Shown one piece after another: positions 34,069-45,099 of a stretch of DNA of 64,000 bases (positions are counted from its first letter, which is position 1; each line of letters opens with the position of its first letter). A program made the translations under genes and the position numbers. The DNA is taken from positions 54,456,670 through 54,520,669 of the forward strand of contig NC_074715.1 of NCBI RefSeq assembly GCF_947242115.1, read 5' to 3'. The notes beneath the pieces are model-generated. The model was not told where the DNA came from, ran no database searches, and saw only the letters and a list, made by a program, of their open reading frames with translations. The stretch is from Biomphalaria glabrata (lineage: Eukaryota; Mollusca; Gastropoda; Planorbidae).

Positions 34069-34335
34069 AGTTCCCCTTTTAGACCTTGTGGTCTATAGGG
34101 CAGATGATGTAAAGGTCATCTGATTCTGTGGCCTACGGTTAACGAGGGTGTCATGTGGCCAGCACAACGACCAACCGCCTTTACTTTTCCCCAACTAATG
34201 TCAGGTACCCATTAGAGCTGGGTGGACTCAGAGGCGCCCAAGGATCCCGATATAAAAATCCCAGCCTTCACCGGGATTCAAACCCGGGACCCCAGGTTCA
34301 GAAGGCAAGCGCTTTACGGCTCAGCCGCTGCGCCT

Positions 34336-34338
<3 letters not shown>
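34069..34338 (-). mobile_element. tRNA-derived SINE, family A, best copy
   Basis: Full-length minus-strand copy. The head at the right carries A box 'cggctgagccg'-like and B box 'gggtttgaatcccggtg' on the minus strand. The body has 'gaccaaccgcctttactttt' and the 3' end 'aagttccccttttagacc'. TA runs flank both sides. It is the cleanest copy in the window and so probably the youngest. Confidence 0.88.
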
Positions 34339-34381
<43 letters not shown>

Positions 34382-34400
34382 TATACTATATATATAGATC
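34338..34400. repeat. TA microsatellite
   Basis: (TA)n beside the SINE head. The two open frames ending in Tyr-Ile runs across it are artefacts. Confidence 0.95.
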
Positions 34401-34813
34401 TTTAGCCTAGAAATATATAGTAATAAATATGTAGATCTAGGCTTATAGACCACTAGAATCTCAATCTAGATTAGATCTAGATCTATCTAGACTTCTAGAT
34501 ACTAAGAGTCTCTAGATCTAGATACAGATGAGCCGGTTATCGTTATCGTGACGTAAGCAAATTTACTTTATCTAAAAGGCCTATATTCCCTATAAGAGTG
34601 AATAGTCTATATCTATAATCCATATTATAGTCTATAGCCTATACATCTCTAGAATCTAGACATAAATTAATCATGTTATAAAAGTTATTTAATCTTTGAC
34701 AGAATTACCATAAAGTTGATAAAGAGTTAGTTGCCAAAGCAAGTAAATATTGACTAGATAATAAGATGGTATTACTAAATTTAAATTAGATCTAGAAGAC
34801 ACTGCAAACATAC

Positions 34814-34894
34814 CTGGAACCGAAGATTAGACACAAGGGACATAACGAGATAGGCAATAGATAGGATTAGCCTCATAGGAGCGTCCCATTTCAT
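34814..34894 (-). CDS. First coding exon with signal peptide, putative host gene
   Basis: On the minus strand an ATG at 34894 opens 27 codons that end exactly at a CAG before GTATGTTTG, a good donor in phase 0. A second in-frame ATG at 34876 starts a textbook signal peptide: Met-Arg, then a hydrophobic core 'LILSIAYLVMSLVS' and a likely cleavage site before Asn-Leu-Arg. No stop interrupts it. The protein would enter the secretory pathway; its mature part is not identified. Downstream (lower coordinates) the first intron would hold the piggyBac element, then the exon-like blocks at 30.2-23.5 kb. The upstream 190 bp look like a promoter. The gene could instead skip those blocks and use exons outside what I can recognise. 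The exon is too short to exclude chance. Confidence 0.5.
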
Positions 34895-35080
34895 TTGAAT
34901 GCTGGCAACACACTGAGCTCTATTCACTTCGACCGCACGTGACCAATAGGCTTCTGTGTCAAAACTTGACCGAGATTAGGTCTAATAGATTGGGATTGGC
35001 CAGTTTATCCGAGACATGTGCATTTGTTACATCCGGAACTAGATAGACCCACACTTCGACGTTTAGTTGCTATGACACAA
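34895..35080 (-). promoter_or_regulatory. Promoter-like region of the signal-peptide gene
   Basis: Just upstream of the minus-strand ATG lie an E-box CACGTG (34936-34941) next to an inverted CCAAT box, two further CCAAT boxes in minus orientation (34989-35000) and an ETS-type CCGGAA at about 35033. CpG and GC content are higher than in the surroundings. This combination is common in proximal promoters; activity is inferred. Confidence 0.4.
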
Positions 35081-35329
35081 TAGATCGCTTAAATTACTCT
35101 GACCCGTGACCCCTCAATACACATACACACAATATACTAACCAGTGGTCGGCAAACTCGTCAACCAAAAGAGAGCAATATAAACAATACAAAATTGAAGT
35201 TTGATCAGAGTTAGTAGCCCTGGAGACACTTTTATTTGAAATAATTAGGATTTAAAGTACAATCTCGCGACTACCGTTACCTTTGTCTTAGGTTGGGGGG
35301 CCTACATCAAATTAAACTTAGTATTATAC

Positions 35330-35362
35330 CAGGGCCGGATTTACCTATAGGCAAAACATGAT
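35330..35362 (+). mobile_element. Isolated hAT end (CAGGGCCGG type)
   Basis: CAGGGCCGGATTTACC matches the left end of the element at 38074. No partner end is seen; it is probably truncated by the LINE fragment that follows. Confidence 0.45.
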
Positions 35363-35379
35363 AGAACTATAACTTCCTC

Positions 35380-35585
35380 ACAAGCTACGGTCTGCGGGCA
35401 ATTTCTGTGCACGGACCAAAGGTTTGGAACTCACTCCCCATTGATCTCAGACAGACATGCTACACTAAATTCAAGAAGAACATTAATAAGACATATCTGT
35501 TTAAAACTTTTTATTTAGATTAGTTTGTGTCATTTTAGCTCTCCTGTTAATGTTTGTAATGGCCTTGAGCCTACATTTTTTGTTT
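35380..35585 (+). pseudogene. LINE ORF2 C-terminal remnant and 3' end
   Basis: The plus strand reads a fragment with the 'WNSLP..LR' phrase followed by 'FKKNI...YLFK', the typical end of CR1/Jockey-like reverse transcriptases. An untranslated tail follows. It is 5' truncated; only the last roughly 50 codons remain. Confidence 0.65.
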
Positions 35586-35593
35586 GTTAACTG

Positions 35594-35686
35594 CTCGAGT
35601 CGGGTGTCGAACCTCGAGCCCCTTTTATAGGTAGCCAAGCAAAGTTAAGTTCAAGCGTTCTTAGTCTCTCGACCACGCTTCCCAGA
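35594..35686 (-). mobile_element. SINE family D head fragment
   Basis: Shares 'gagtcgggtgtcgaac' and 'cttagtctctcgaccacgct' with the 30262-30522 copy. It is only the tRNA-like head, abutting the LINE tail. Confidence 0.6.
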
Positions 35687-35749
35687 TGTGCCGACAAATT
35701 CGATGGTTAGATTACACAAAGGATTACGTAATAACATGTCCTTTTTTTT

Positions 35750-35945
35750 CACTAAATTATTATGTTTGTTTGTAAAATGTTTTACATGTTTCGGATGTTA
35801 ATTCAGAGTTGAAGATAATTTACTTCCTAGTCCAAACCGTCCTCAGGACGACGGAAAAGGGGAGCGAGCTGGGTTTGAACCCGGGACCATCGCGAACGAC
35901 AGTCCAGCGCGCATACCGCACTATCATCCTGGTAAATAATCCCCC
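35750..35945 (-). mobile_element. tRNA-derived SINE, family B
   Basis: The head on the minus strand near 35945-35860 has an A-box-like 'tagtgcggtatgcg' and a good B box 'gggttcaaaccc'. It is followed by 'cgtcgtcctgaggacggttt' and the tail 'acatgtaaaacattttac'. This is a tRNA-headed family with a conserved central part. Confidence 0.8.
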
Positions 35946-36837
35946 ATCGTAAATAATTAATAACCATTCCATCAAATATTGACTATGTTTATGACGTTGT
36001 TGATCTTTTTAAAATTAGCATTACATGTTCGTAATAAAAATAAAAGAGCTGTCATCTACAGATCGTTCGTTATCTCTGCACAGTGAATAGTGAATAATAA
36101 GATGATTTTTTTTAATCGGTAAAAATTGAAGCTTAAAATGTTTCTCTCTATAACCAACGAACTTTGTCATAGGGCAGAATATCTGCATCATAGATACACA
36201 CACACTCTCTCTCTCGCTCTACTTCAATTAAAAATTCTTAAAATGTGCGAAGATAAAGATCATTAGATAAAATTCAAGTAGGCCTACTTTGCGAATTTCG
36301 GGAATTGTTTGCGCACTTAGTGATTCCTAATAAAAAATCTCGTGATATATTTTTTTCTTTCAAAATTGAGACAAATCACAGACCTATAGGCCTTTATATT
36401 AACACCAATTTCTTCCACCTTTCTACTGTTGAGATCTAAACTCTTATTTTCCTAATGGAATTAATTTTTTTAAGCACTTAGTTATAAAATTTGCTAAATC
36501 TACCTCACGTATTAGTCATTCAATTGGAAATTAATCCCAAAATTATTCTATTATATATGAGTATTGTGTATTGGAATGATTGCATGCCAAATGCGATCTT
36601 TAAACCAAGCGTAATGAAGGATGGCGTAACAGAGACCCTCCTCCCCCAGGCGCCATAAAGATCAAATGAGGCGCCATTTTGATCGAGGTGACAGAGAAAA
36701 ACAACTGCCAGAAAAGAATACATTTGATTAGAGTAGCACAATGATCAAAATCACTCAGAAGGTTAAAAAGTAAAGTAGCAATACTACATAACACTAGCTG
36801 TACCATAATTTACAAACACGAAAGGTCATCTGTCTTC
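35946..36837. other. AT-rich intergenic, two AAAATGGCGCC-like words
   Basis: No firm gene. On the minus strand near 36650-36680 'atggcgcc' occurs twice with CpG-rich flanks, which could be a YY1-type start region; nothing downstream supports a gene. Confidence 0.35.
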
Positions 36838-36958
36838 ATCGAGAAGTCCATACACGTCTAACTTTTAAAACGCTGGTTGTGAAGTCAACAGAAGTCTAAT
36901 TTATAAAACGCTGGTTGTGAAGTCTATAGATGTCTAACTTCTAAAGCGCTGGTTGTTA
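36838..36958 (+). repeat. About 42-bp tandem repeat, 3 copies
   Basis: Three copies around 'aaaacgctggttgtgaagtc' and 'gtctaacttttaaaa', diverged by point changes. Confidence 0.85.
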
Positions 36959-37424
36959 GGGTGTATGTGTTCCGTGTGTGAATGGTGTTCGTATTTGCAT
37001 CTATATTGTTATTGTTACAGTAGTTACTTGAGGTGGTCAAAGACAAAGACAGTTCTAGACAAACAATTTCCATTTGATTGGATCAATAAAAATTATCTTG
37101 TCTGAAAGTTTTCTGAAAACAAAATAAAATACTCAGAAAGACAGCAGGGTAAAGCACATTACTTGTTCCACGTGCTAGGACAAATGTGTACAAGTGCTCC
37201 TTCTTCAATGGTGCTATTAGAGCATAAAATGGGTTGTCTGAATCAGCCAGGAAAAGCAATGACTTGGAAAATACTAAATCACTAATTAACTAGATAACTG
37301 GATTCTCAAAGGCCGCAATTTTCCTTTGAAGTAACGTCTGTAATTCATCAGATAAGACAGGCGCAGTCGACGAACAAAAAAAAAAAGAACGTAGGCCTCA
37401 GAGAACCTGCTTTTTATGCATAAG
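36959..37424. other. Intergenic, nothing recognised
   Basis: No domain, RNA gene or repeat array seen. Confidence 0.5.
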
Positions 37425-37525
37425 TGGCAAAATATGCAGGTCGCAACTGGGTCTGCTTTGCCACGTTAAATGGGGCATTCATCTTTAGTCACACAATCTT
37501 CGGAATCAAAGGCAAAGAGATGAGT
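37425..37525 (+). mobile_element. LINE 3'-end fragment (TTA-tail family)
   Basis: 'gtggcaaaatatgcaggtcg' and 'caatcttcggaatcaaaggc' match the family block at 49095 and 59760, diverged. The TTA tail is missing. Confidence 0.55.
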
Positions 37526-38023
37526 ATGTATAAAGTTACTATGAAGCAAGCAGCTGATGATCTCGTATGATGTAACCTTTTCTCACTGCTCGCTGCCACA
37601 ACCGTGACCTCCGTGACCCCACAACACACCTGACCAGAGATTGATGTGCTGTTAATGAACAGATGCCCACTGTTGCAATAGGCCTACTTATCCATTCTCG
37701 CCCCATCTCTTCATTTGTGTGTGTTGGAAAAAAAGAGGGTGCGAGTCAACACCTACGAAATAGAGACGGAGGTCGGTCTGCACGACTGGTTTAAAGTCCC
37801 CGAGATTGTGGGCGCCTAGCTGGATCTCAGAATTCAGGGTCAGGTCTAAACTTGTATCAACTACATGTTATAATAATGGGGAAATGAACAAAAGTAAAAC
37901 ATGTAGAAAATCGTTAGAAAGCATAATTAGACTTTTTTTTTAAACTGAATTTGTGGAACTACTCAATGAAAGCAAACATGCTTTCTCTCCCTTGTTTTTA
38001 GTACCGGTATTATAAAAAGTATC
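37526..38023. other. Intergenic, nothing recognised
   Basis: No coding or RNA gene seen. Confidence 0.5.
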
Positions 38024-38600
38024 CTTTCAGACCTCACCATTTGTAGGTCAGATGATGTAAAGGCCATTGTTTTCAGGGCCGGATTTAAGTGAGATCATGC
38101 CGGGCTATAGCCTCTATAAAAAAGAAAAATATTACCGAATTATGACGGGTCTGAACTTTTTTTTTTTTGGTCAAACATTCTATTTGTATTTTTGCCACGA
38201 CAATCTTAAGTCGGTTGGCAACATTGTCGTGATTAACAAGTGCCCGCTTGTTGCATGCTCATGAGTCTTTAATAATAATAATAATAATAATATGTAAATA
38301 TAGCTCCGGATTTAAGTACCGGTATTGTTATTCATAATTATCATATAAGTCTTTTTAAAGCTTTTCGAAAAAGTGTATGGGACAAAATCCTGCCCCGGGG
38401 CCTGGACGCATTTTAATCCGGCCCTGTCTGTTTAAAAAGCCAACGCTTAACGATAGTGTCATGTGGCTAGCACAACGACCAACCTCCTTTACCCCGCCCC
38501 ATTAATGCCAGGTACCCATTAGAGTTGTGTAGACACAGGCGTCATAATTATCACGAAATTAAAAATACCAGTCTTCAGAAATTCTTCCTAGGTGTTCACC
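38024..38600 (-). mobile_element. SINE family A split by a hAT element
   Basis: The SINE 3' part (38024-38073) and its body (38427-38600, 'gaccaacctcctttacc') belong to one minus-strand copy, interrupted by the element at 38074-38426. The tRNA-like head is not preserved at the right end. Confidence 0.75.
38074..38426. mobile_element. Non-autonomous hAT element, 353 bp, nested
   Basis: Inverted ends CAGGGCCGGATT and AATCCGGCCCTG are perfect over 12 bp. The flanking 8-mers 'attgtttt' and 'tctgttta' are a decayed target duplication (5 of 8). There is no coding capacity; an (AAT)n run sits in the middle. Confidence 0.85.
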
Positions 38601-39018
38601 ACACAGGTACTTATTCCCCCCCCCCCTTGGAGTTTTTAGAGCGGATAAAACAAAATGGAGCTGGGGTTGTAGCTCATAGTGCACCCACCCACGTTCCCCT
38701 GTGTCGACCAACTGACATTTATACTGTTACGAAGTGTCCAGTTCGGCTGACCCATCGAACAGTTCCGTCTTACAGGTCTTCCCGCGCCACAGACGTCTGC
38801 CAGTCTACCATCACAACCGTCTATGAAGTAATCTTCTATGCTTGAGATTTTTTTTTTCTGGTTGCGCTACATCGAAGAAGGCGTAGGTCACGGAGAGTTC
38901 ATATGGCTGTCTTTCCCGAGCGGGTCCTTCGCGATCAGTGCAGAAGTCGGCTCAGTGCAAAACATCGTGATTTAATATTGACCACGGCGACTCGTGCCAA
39001 TAAGTTAATGGTCTTACC
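38601..39018. other. GC-richer intergenic, nothing recognised
   Basis: A 106-codon open frame (38525-38845, +) crosses the SINE and has no recognisable domain. A CpG-rich stretch near 38870-39000 resembles no family I can name. Confidence 0.4.
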
Positions 39019-39200
39019 CAGTGCTTTTTATTTTTGTAAAAAGAAACTAGATGCCGGCACTCAGTGATGGATTGCCTTACTTTTAACTATTTATAAATTA
39101 ATAATAAACGTTAAAATACAAGAAAAGCAATTTTTTGCCCACATTGAAAAAGGTGCCGGTACGCCGTAGCGGTGCGTACCGTCAAAAGAAAAGTAATGGC
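39019..39200 (+). mobile_element. Short non-autonomous hAT-like element
   Basis: Begins CAGTGCTTTTTATTTTTGT, a familiar hAT end, with 'gatgccggcactca' just inside. Near 39155 'aaaaaggtgccggtacgccg' is the inverted counterpart. The outermost right end is decayed. Confidence 0.5.
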
Positions 39201-39399
39201 TTAAATGGTCATACCATATCGCCCCCTTTCCCAAAATAAACTATTCCAAATCAAATCAAAATAAACTATTCCAAATCAAATAATCTTTTACCTACAATCA
39301 CTGACTGGTATATTGTTAATTACCAACATTGATTCATTGCTACACTACTGATTACCTACAATTGTGTAATCATCCTCTTTTTTGAAGCAACGTCTGTAT

Positions 39400-39901
39400 T
39401 AGATAAGAAAGACTGGGTGTCAAAATCGGCCCAGGCATTTCTATACACACCGGCCCATAAATTGTATATCATACGATGGGCCTCCAATTATAGGCCTACC
39501 TTTCCTCAAAATCATTATGTTAAGTTTAATAATGTATTGATAACTGAACGCAAGCTCTAGATCTATAGCTTTATAAGAAATGTAGGCCTTATGTTGCTTT
39601 TTCATCGCTAAGTATGTAGGCCCTAAAAGGATGAAGTCTACAGTAGCACTGTTTACGGGCTATTACATTATTTCCAAAAATGTGTTAAATTAGTATTTTA
39701 GGACCTAAAATGTAGAGTCTGTAAACGATTTTTTTTTATCAAGACGCTCTGAGGGCCACTTTTATAAAAGAATATCATAAAACCTTTAGCAATACGTGCC
39801 ATAGTTGCTCTAATGAGGCCATTTAGGTCGTCCTACCGGCCCATTTGGGCACCGGCCCACCGGGCATTTGCCTGAATGCCCATATAGCCAGTCCACCTCT
39901 G
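39400..39901. mobile_element. Non-autonomous hAT element (about 500 bp)
   Basis: The right end, read on the minus strand, is CAGAGGTGGACTGGCTATA followed by 'ccggtgggccggtgccc'. The left end has the decayed counterpart 'gactgggtgtcaaaatcggc' and 'caccggcccat'. The 8-mers 'attagata' and 'attgattg' may be a worn target duplication. Confidence 0.65.
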
Positions 39902-40399
39902 ATTGATTGGTACAAAGCCATAAATTATGAGCCGATTTTTTTTTATCTATGTTTTTAAAGACATTTATTATAAACTTGTTATCTTGTCTCTGATTGGATA
40001 TTCTAACTCCCCCACCCCTAGCGACGACAGTAAAACTTGACACTCAGACATGACAGGTAGCAAGAGTTGTCTGCGTGGGTGTGCAGACGTCTGGTGGCCT
40101 TATTCTTTTCCCTACGTGTACTAGCACAAGGTCAAGGTTATTAATGGTTGGAGATGTCGTTGCATACTTGGTGTTGCTTTGCAAGAGACATGGAATCTTT
40201 CCAACCCAATAATATTACGATACCGCTACTACAATAAATTGTAAAAAATTTCTTATTTTTAAATAGATCTATATTTCCCGGTGTTGAAAAACTGAAAACT
40301 AAATTTCTAATATGTAGCTTATTGTTATAACAATTAGATCTATAATATCCCCACACCTTTTTTCAAGTCTAGATTCTAGACTAAATCTAGGTCCATAAT
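39902..40399. other. AT-rich intergenic, nothing recognised
   Basis: No gene or repeat array seen. Confidence 0.5.
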
Positions 40400-40760
40400 T
40401 TCCCGGGTACGCTGTTCTGCCTCATCGTGGCACCTGGGTGGAAACGGCTACTTGAGGGGGTAGCTAGGCTAAATGAATGGCGAAACATAACTCCTGTGGG
40501 GATGCCCACGGGTAGACGAGAGTCCACCTCTTGAACGGGCGGGGTTTTTAAAATAAGTCCCCACAAACCTGTCACACATCCATGCATCAAAGGGACCGTT
40601 GGTATAACGAAGGAAAATGGCGAAGGCTCCCGGTGTAATCGGCCTTCGGCCATGTGCAGCCAAGCATGTTGTCACTTTGCCAAGGGCTTCCAACCCAAAT
40701 TATCTGCCGGCCATGACTGGCAGTTCCGAGAAGTACTTGACGATTTGGAAACAAAACATT
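40400..40760. other. GC-rich block, unidentified, possibly a LINE 5' part
   Basis: GC content is well above its surroundings from about 40400 to 40720, with words such as 'acgggtagacgagagtccac' and open frames on both strands. The composition and sharp edges suggest a transposon piece. No domain is recognised. Confidence 0.35.
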
Positions 40761-40769
40761 CCGATGTTC

Positions 40770-41746
40770 GGTTACATCCGCTGGACTAGAAGAATATGGA
40801 ATCTCAAGGAAGAAATAGTTAGGTTCATTGAAGGACATTGACTGTGTTACTAATATTTCTAATGAAAAGTTGAAGACAAACTTCATGCTTATCATTGGAG
40901 ACATTGCAATGTTTTGTTTGCAAATGAAATGTATCTGCATCTTAAATTTTTTCAAACAAAGTTATTCCACTTCTTGAGGCGGCGAGTGAAATCGGGTCTT
41001 ATCATTTTCCTTAGCTGAAAGGTGAAACTATTTCTACTGAAATGGTTGAAAGTACAAGACTTATTTGGATTCCTTTATTGTGGAATTTAAAAATAAATTT
41101 TAAGAATTGGAACTAGTTTTTATACCATCAGCTCCCCATTTAATGCAGAAGCTGATTTAGCGTCAGATGACATACCTCAAAGCAAAATATGACATGAAAG
41201 AGTAATTCCAGTGAGTTCTTCCACAGAAGTTTCATGACTGCCAGAAGCTGTATTCCTATACTTATGAAAACTTTGCTGCGAAGCTTTCACATTATTCTGA
41301 ACCTGATTTATCTGTGAACACGCTTTATTTCGTTTGTTTCAAAATTATCAAGTGTTATAACAGGCCGAAGCTCACTGACTGTAATTTGACAGCAGTCGCA
41401 AGAATAAAAAAAACTAGTAGGCTAGTTCTACAGTTACAGATGCACGGATGTAAACAGTTAAATGCTTCACATTAAGTACTTTGATTTTTTTGTTGATTTG
41501 AGGCACATCGGCACAATTTAGGCCATGTCGTGCCTCCACATTAAGTACAATTGTACATTTGTGGTGAAATGTTGTGATGTAAAAGGACAATTCCAAAATT
41601 TAAAAAACTATTCATAAAATTAGTTCAAGATATTGCTAACTTTTTTTTGTAATTCCTCAATTGAGAGTAAAAAAAAAATTATGCGGCCCGCCAGTCCCCA
41701 ATTGTTTTTAATGCGGCCCTCGGTAGAAAAATGTTGCCCACCCCTG
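40770..41746 (+). pseudogene. hAT transposase 3' half and right end
   Basis: The right end is ...GTTGCCCACCCCTG at 41746, the same type as the 1896-3860 element, preceded by two 'atgcggccc' words. Upstream, the plus strand carries broken pieces like the C-terminal half of a GTF2IRD2-like hAT transposase, including a 'CEHAL'-like phrase near 41320 where the dimerisation region begins. Several stops and frame changes interrupt it. The left end was not found. A 57-bp SINE fragment is inserted at 41480. Confidence 0.6.
41480..41536 (-). mobile_element. Very short 5'-truncated SINE family C copy (57 bp)
   Basis: The 'ggcacatcggcacaattta' block plus a T-rich tail, flanked by the perfect 12-bp duplication CACATTAAGTAC (41468-41479, 41537-41548). 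Confidence 0.8.
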
Positions 41747-42068
41747 GTTTAAATTATCAATCATTCAATGATATTTCCTTTATAGTCCACAGCAAGCGTC
41801 AACACATTGCCGATGATACATACAGAAAAAGATGTTTTTACAAACGTTGTAAGATTTAAAAAAAGGCTTGGTATAAACTACACAAAACACACACACACAC
41901 GCATGCACGCACACACACACATACATGTATATTTTTTTTATTAATTTTTTATTTATTTATATTTATAGGCCTATATATGGGATAATATGCATATTAGTTG
42001 AAACATTGTTATTTTCATAAACTTCAGCTATTTTTTAACGTTATATGTATTTCATATTCCGCCAATCG
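41747..42068. other. Intergenic with CA microsatellite
   Basis: A CA/CG-rich tract at about 41883-41925, otherwise AT-rich. Confidence 0.6.
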
Positions 42069-43639
42069 TTAAAGACCAACTGAAGAGGTTTTGGGGTCAG
42101 ACGCGGAAACCGGTGTTATACTTTTTTTTAGATTCATAATGCTTAAAAAAACATACATACGAAATTTTAGACATATATTCTTTGTAATTATTTAGATATA
42201 AGCAATTTAATGTGAGTTTTAGGGACTATTAAATTTCACATTCTCGAAGCCATTCGAGATCAGTATTTCCCAGACAACCAAGGTCGATGACGTAGTTTAA
42301 GGGAAATTAGGTCAAATTTTTCAGTTTATGGCTTAGCGTATTTCCCTATTCCTTTTTACAGGAATGCTAGTTTCTAAAAACAAAGGCGACTAAAACACGC
42401 CAATTTATAAAAAGTGGATGTTAGAGTTAGGGAAATTAGGTCAAATCACGCAATTTATGGCTTTGCATGTTAGATCTACTGTTTGTCGGCTTATTCTTGA
42501 TCTAGTCAAGCGAACAGCGTTTCAGCCCACGCAGTACCGCGAGCCTCAGTTCACATGTTTCGTTTTAGTCAAGTTACGCAATTTATGGCTTATGTTACTG
42601 CTTCAGGCTTATTCTAGTTCTAGATCTACTGCTTTTGATCAAGAGCAGAGTTCTTTTCTCAGATCATTAATGATGTACGAAGTACACCTAAATTTAGATC
42701 TAAATCCAATTAGATGAAGTCTAGATCTAGTAATAGTAGTATTGGATATTTAGAGATAAGACCTATCTATTAGATTTTAGACTGATCCGATCGAGGTGCT
42801 GGGCCTAGATCTAGAAAAACAAAGTTTAAAATTATATACTCTATCTATACACTTAATAGTGATTATTAACCTATAGTCGTCCCTAAATAGGCCCAATATG
42901 GGAAAAAAACAATTATTACAATGTGAATGTTGAGCTCATTTAATGTAGTTATTGTAGTATACGATTATATTTAGTTTGAATCTAGAGTCACAACCCCGTA
43001 CAACACTAGGCAAATAGCTTTAACTTAAACCTTAACTTAGACTTAAAAGCAGTCTGATTTAGATCTACTAGTAAAAAAAGTACTAGATCTAAATTTCTAA
43101 AAACTAATCTATAAGGCAAAAATTAGACCTAGATCTACCAATTCTATAATATTACTAATATACGAAATATGGATTTTATTACACTCTTATTTAAATATAT
43201 TCGTACCGTATATTCGGGCCTATATACTTACATAGTTCTATAAATATATATCTAAAAATTGAAGAGTTTTCATTTATCTCACGCTTGACTCATTTGTTGA
43301 TTGGAATAGAATCATTATTAGATAGTTAAGTTAGCAAGTTAATCTGTAACTGTAGGTGACAAAGTTTTAAATTGTGTTTAGACTATAAATGAAAGAGATT
43401 ATCCTACTGGAGAAGGAGTTGTTGTTTTTTTTTCTCTGGGAAGTCAGGGAAGTGGAAAATAAATTATAGTATCAATATAATGTTAAGTAATGCATATAGG
43501 CTACTGTTGATGTAATTATGCAACTCATTTTATTAAATTTTAGTAACCCAATTATTGCCAGTTAATCACTGAATATATATATTTTTTTATCGTTATTAAA
43601 AAATGCAGAGCTATTCATAATTTAAAGTGTTTAATAAAT

Positions 43640-43835
43640 AAGGCTGGCAGTCGAGTCGAAAGATTAATGAGAAATGCAGTATTTTCCATGGCTACGCAGC
43701 CCCAGCTGCAAACTAGATATTTTGCCGTGTCCAGCGAAGACATAACCATATTCAGCTGGTGGTCAATTTAAATGTTCTTTACGACGTCTACGTCTTCCCT
43801 CATCAGTGGATTTTCTTTTGGCCTCTAATATGTAT
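43640..43835 (-). mobile_element. LINE 3'-end fragment (TTA-tail family)
   Basis: The minus strand reads the basic 'EAKRKSTDEGRRRRRKEHLN' segment (near 43830-43770), as in the copy at 56945-57240. The terminal 'gggctgcgtagccatggaa' block follows. The TTA tail is lost. The open frame to 44017 extends beyond the LINE-like part. Confidence 0.6.
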
Positions 43836-44547
43836 TCCACGTTGCAATTTCTAATAAATAGCATCATTCGAAGAATGAGATCCAACTTATTTTTAAAAAA
43901 TGTAACCCCTTTACAGATCAAGTCATCATTGCATTGGACATTCAGATCTGCATTAACATAATGATCAAAATTTGAATAGGTTTCGAAACGCAGAAAGTTG
44001 TGTGGTTTGCATTCCAAACTGTCTTCTCTGTGGTCTCAGGTTCAAACATTGACCACTGCCATTAATTAACATCCTGCTGGAGTTTTGGGCTATGACTTAA
44101 TAATATTAAATCTTGATTCGAAACTTTGTCTAAACCTAGCAAGTGAAAAGGAACATACTAATTAAAATAATGTTGTGTGTATAATGAAGAACTCTATTAA
44201 AATGTGATTTTGTATTTACATTTATTGGTATTTATTATATAAAATAAAATTGTAGAATGTTTCTGTGATTTGTATTTCCAAAATGATGAAAGATCCATCT
44301 AGTAAACTTGTCTGTATGCCACATGTCATATATGTTTTCTGTAAAATAGATTTTAAAAAATGTATTTATTAACATTTATACTTAATTATGTATACATATA
44401 TAGAACTAGTGGTTATATATATATATATATATTATATATGTTATACTGATTATCTGATCTAACATCAACATCTAACTCTTATTGTTCTTAATAATAATAA
44501 ATTAGCCTACTCTACTCTAGGTCTAGGCAATCTAATATATATAAGAC

Positions 44548-45077
44548 CAGGGCCGGTCTTAAGCCACTGCAACCTATGCGGTCGCAGTGGGCCCTGCACT
44601 TTCATAGGCTTCGTGCTAATTCTAGGTGTAATAGTTAAATTGCAATATATATATATATATCGGTATATATAAAACCTGGAAATCTCATAAAAATCTCCTG
44701 AAAAATAGACAAAATTGTGGGTGTCATTCATTCCGGAAAACGCTAATCCTACGCACGATAAACGAAATAAGATATTGTCAGCTTTCATGTACTAAAATGT
44801 AATAATCAGGCAAATTTTCACTTTAATCACAAGTTTCCATACTTTATTTACTTTAATAGAGTGACTGGCATTTTAATATGCCATAGGTTGCAAAGTTCGT
44901 AAAGTAAAGTTAATTTGATCGTAATCTTGTACTTAGTAAAGATTTAATAAAATTCAAAGTCGAATTAATTTTAAAATACGAAATCTTAATTTTCACTTAT
45001 TATCCTTATTCCCACCCAGACTAGGCCCCGCGCAATCAGTTTCACATAGGGCCCCGCAATCGTTAGGACCGGCCCTG
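44548..45077. mobile_element. Non-autonomous hAT element, 530 bp
   Basis: Ends CAGGGCCGGTCTTAAG and, inverted, CAGGGCCGGTCCTAACG, with '...gggccctgcac' and 'tagggccccgc' inside the two ends. The 8-mers 'tataagac' and 'tttaagtt' are a worn target duplication. It has no coding capacity. Confidence 0.8.
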
Positions 45078-45099
45078 TTTAAGTTTAAGACTTAAAGAA

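Noticed and set aside
34155-34410. Two frames ending in Tyr-Ile repeats
   Set aside because: Translation of a SINE on its wrong strand followed by a TA microsatellite.
35857-35945. Possible tRNA gene on the minus strand
   Set aside because: It is the head of a SINE with a conserved central part and tail, not a free tRNA.
38525-38845. 106-codon frame
   Set aside because: Starts inside a SINE and has no recognisable domain.
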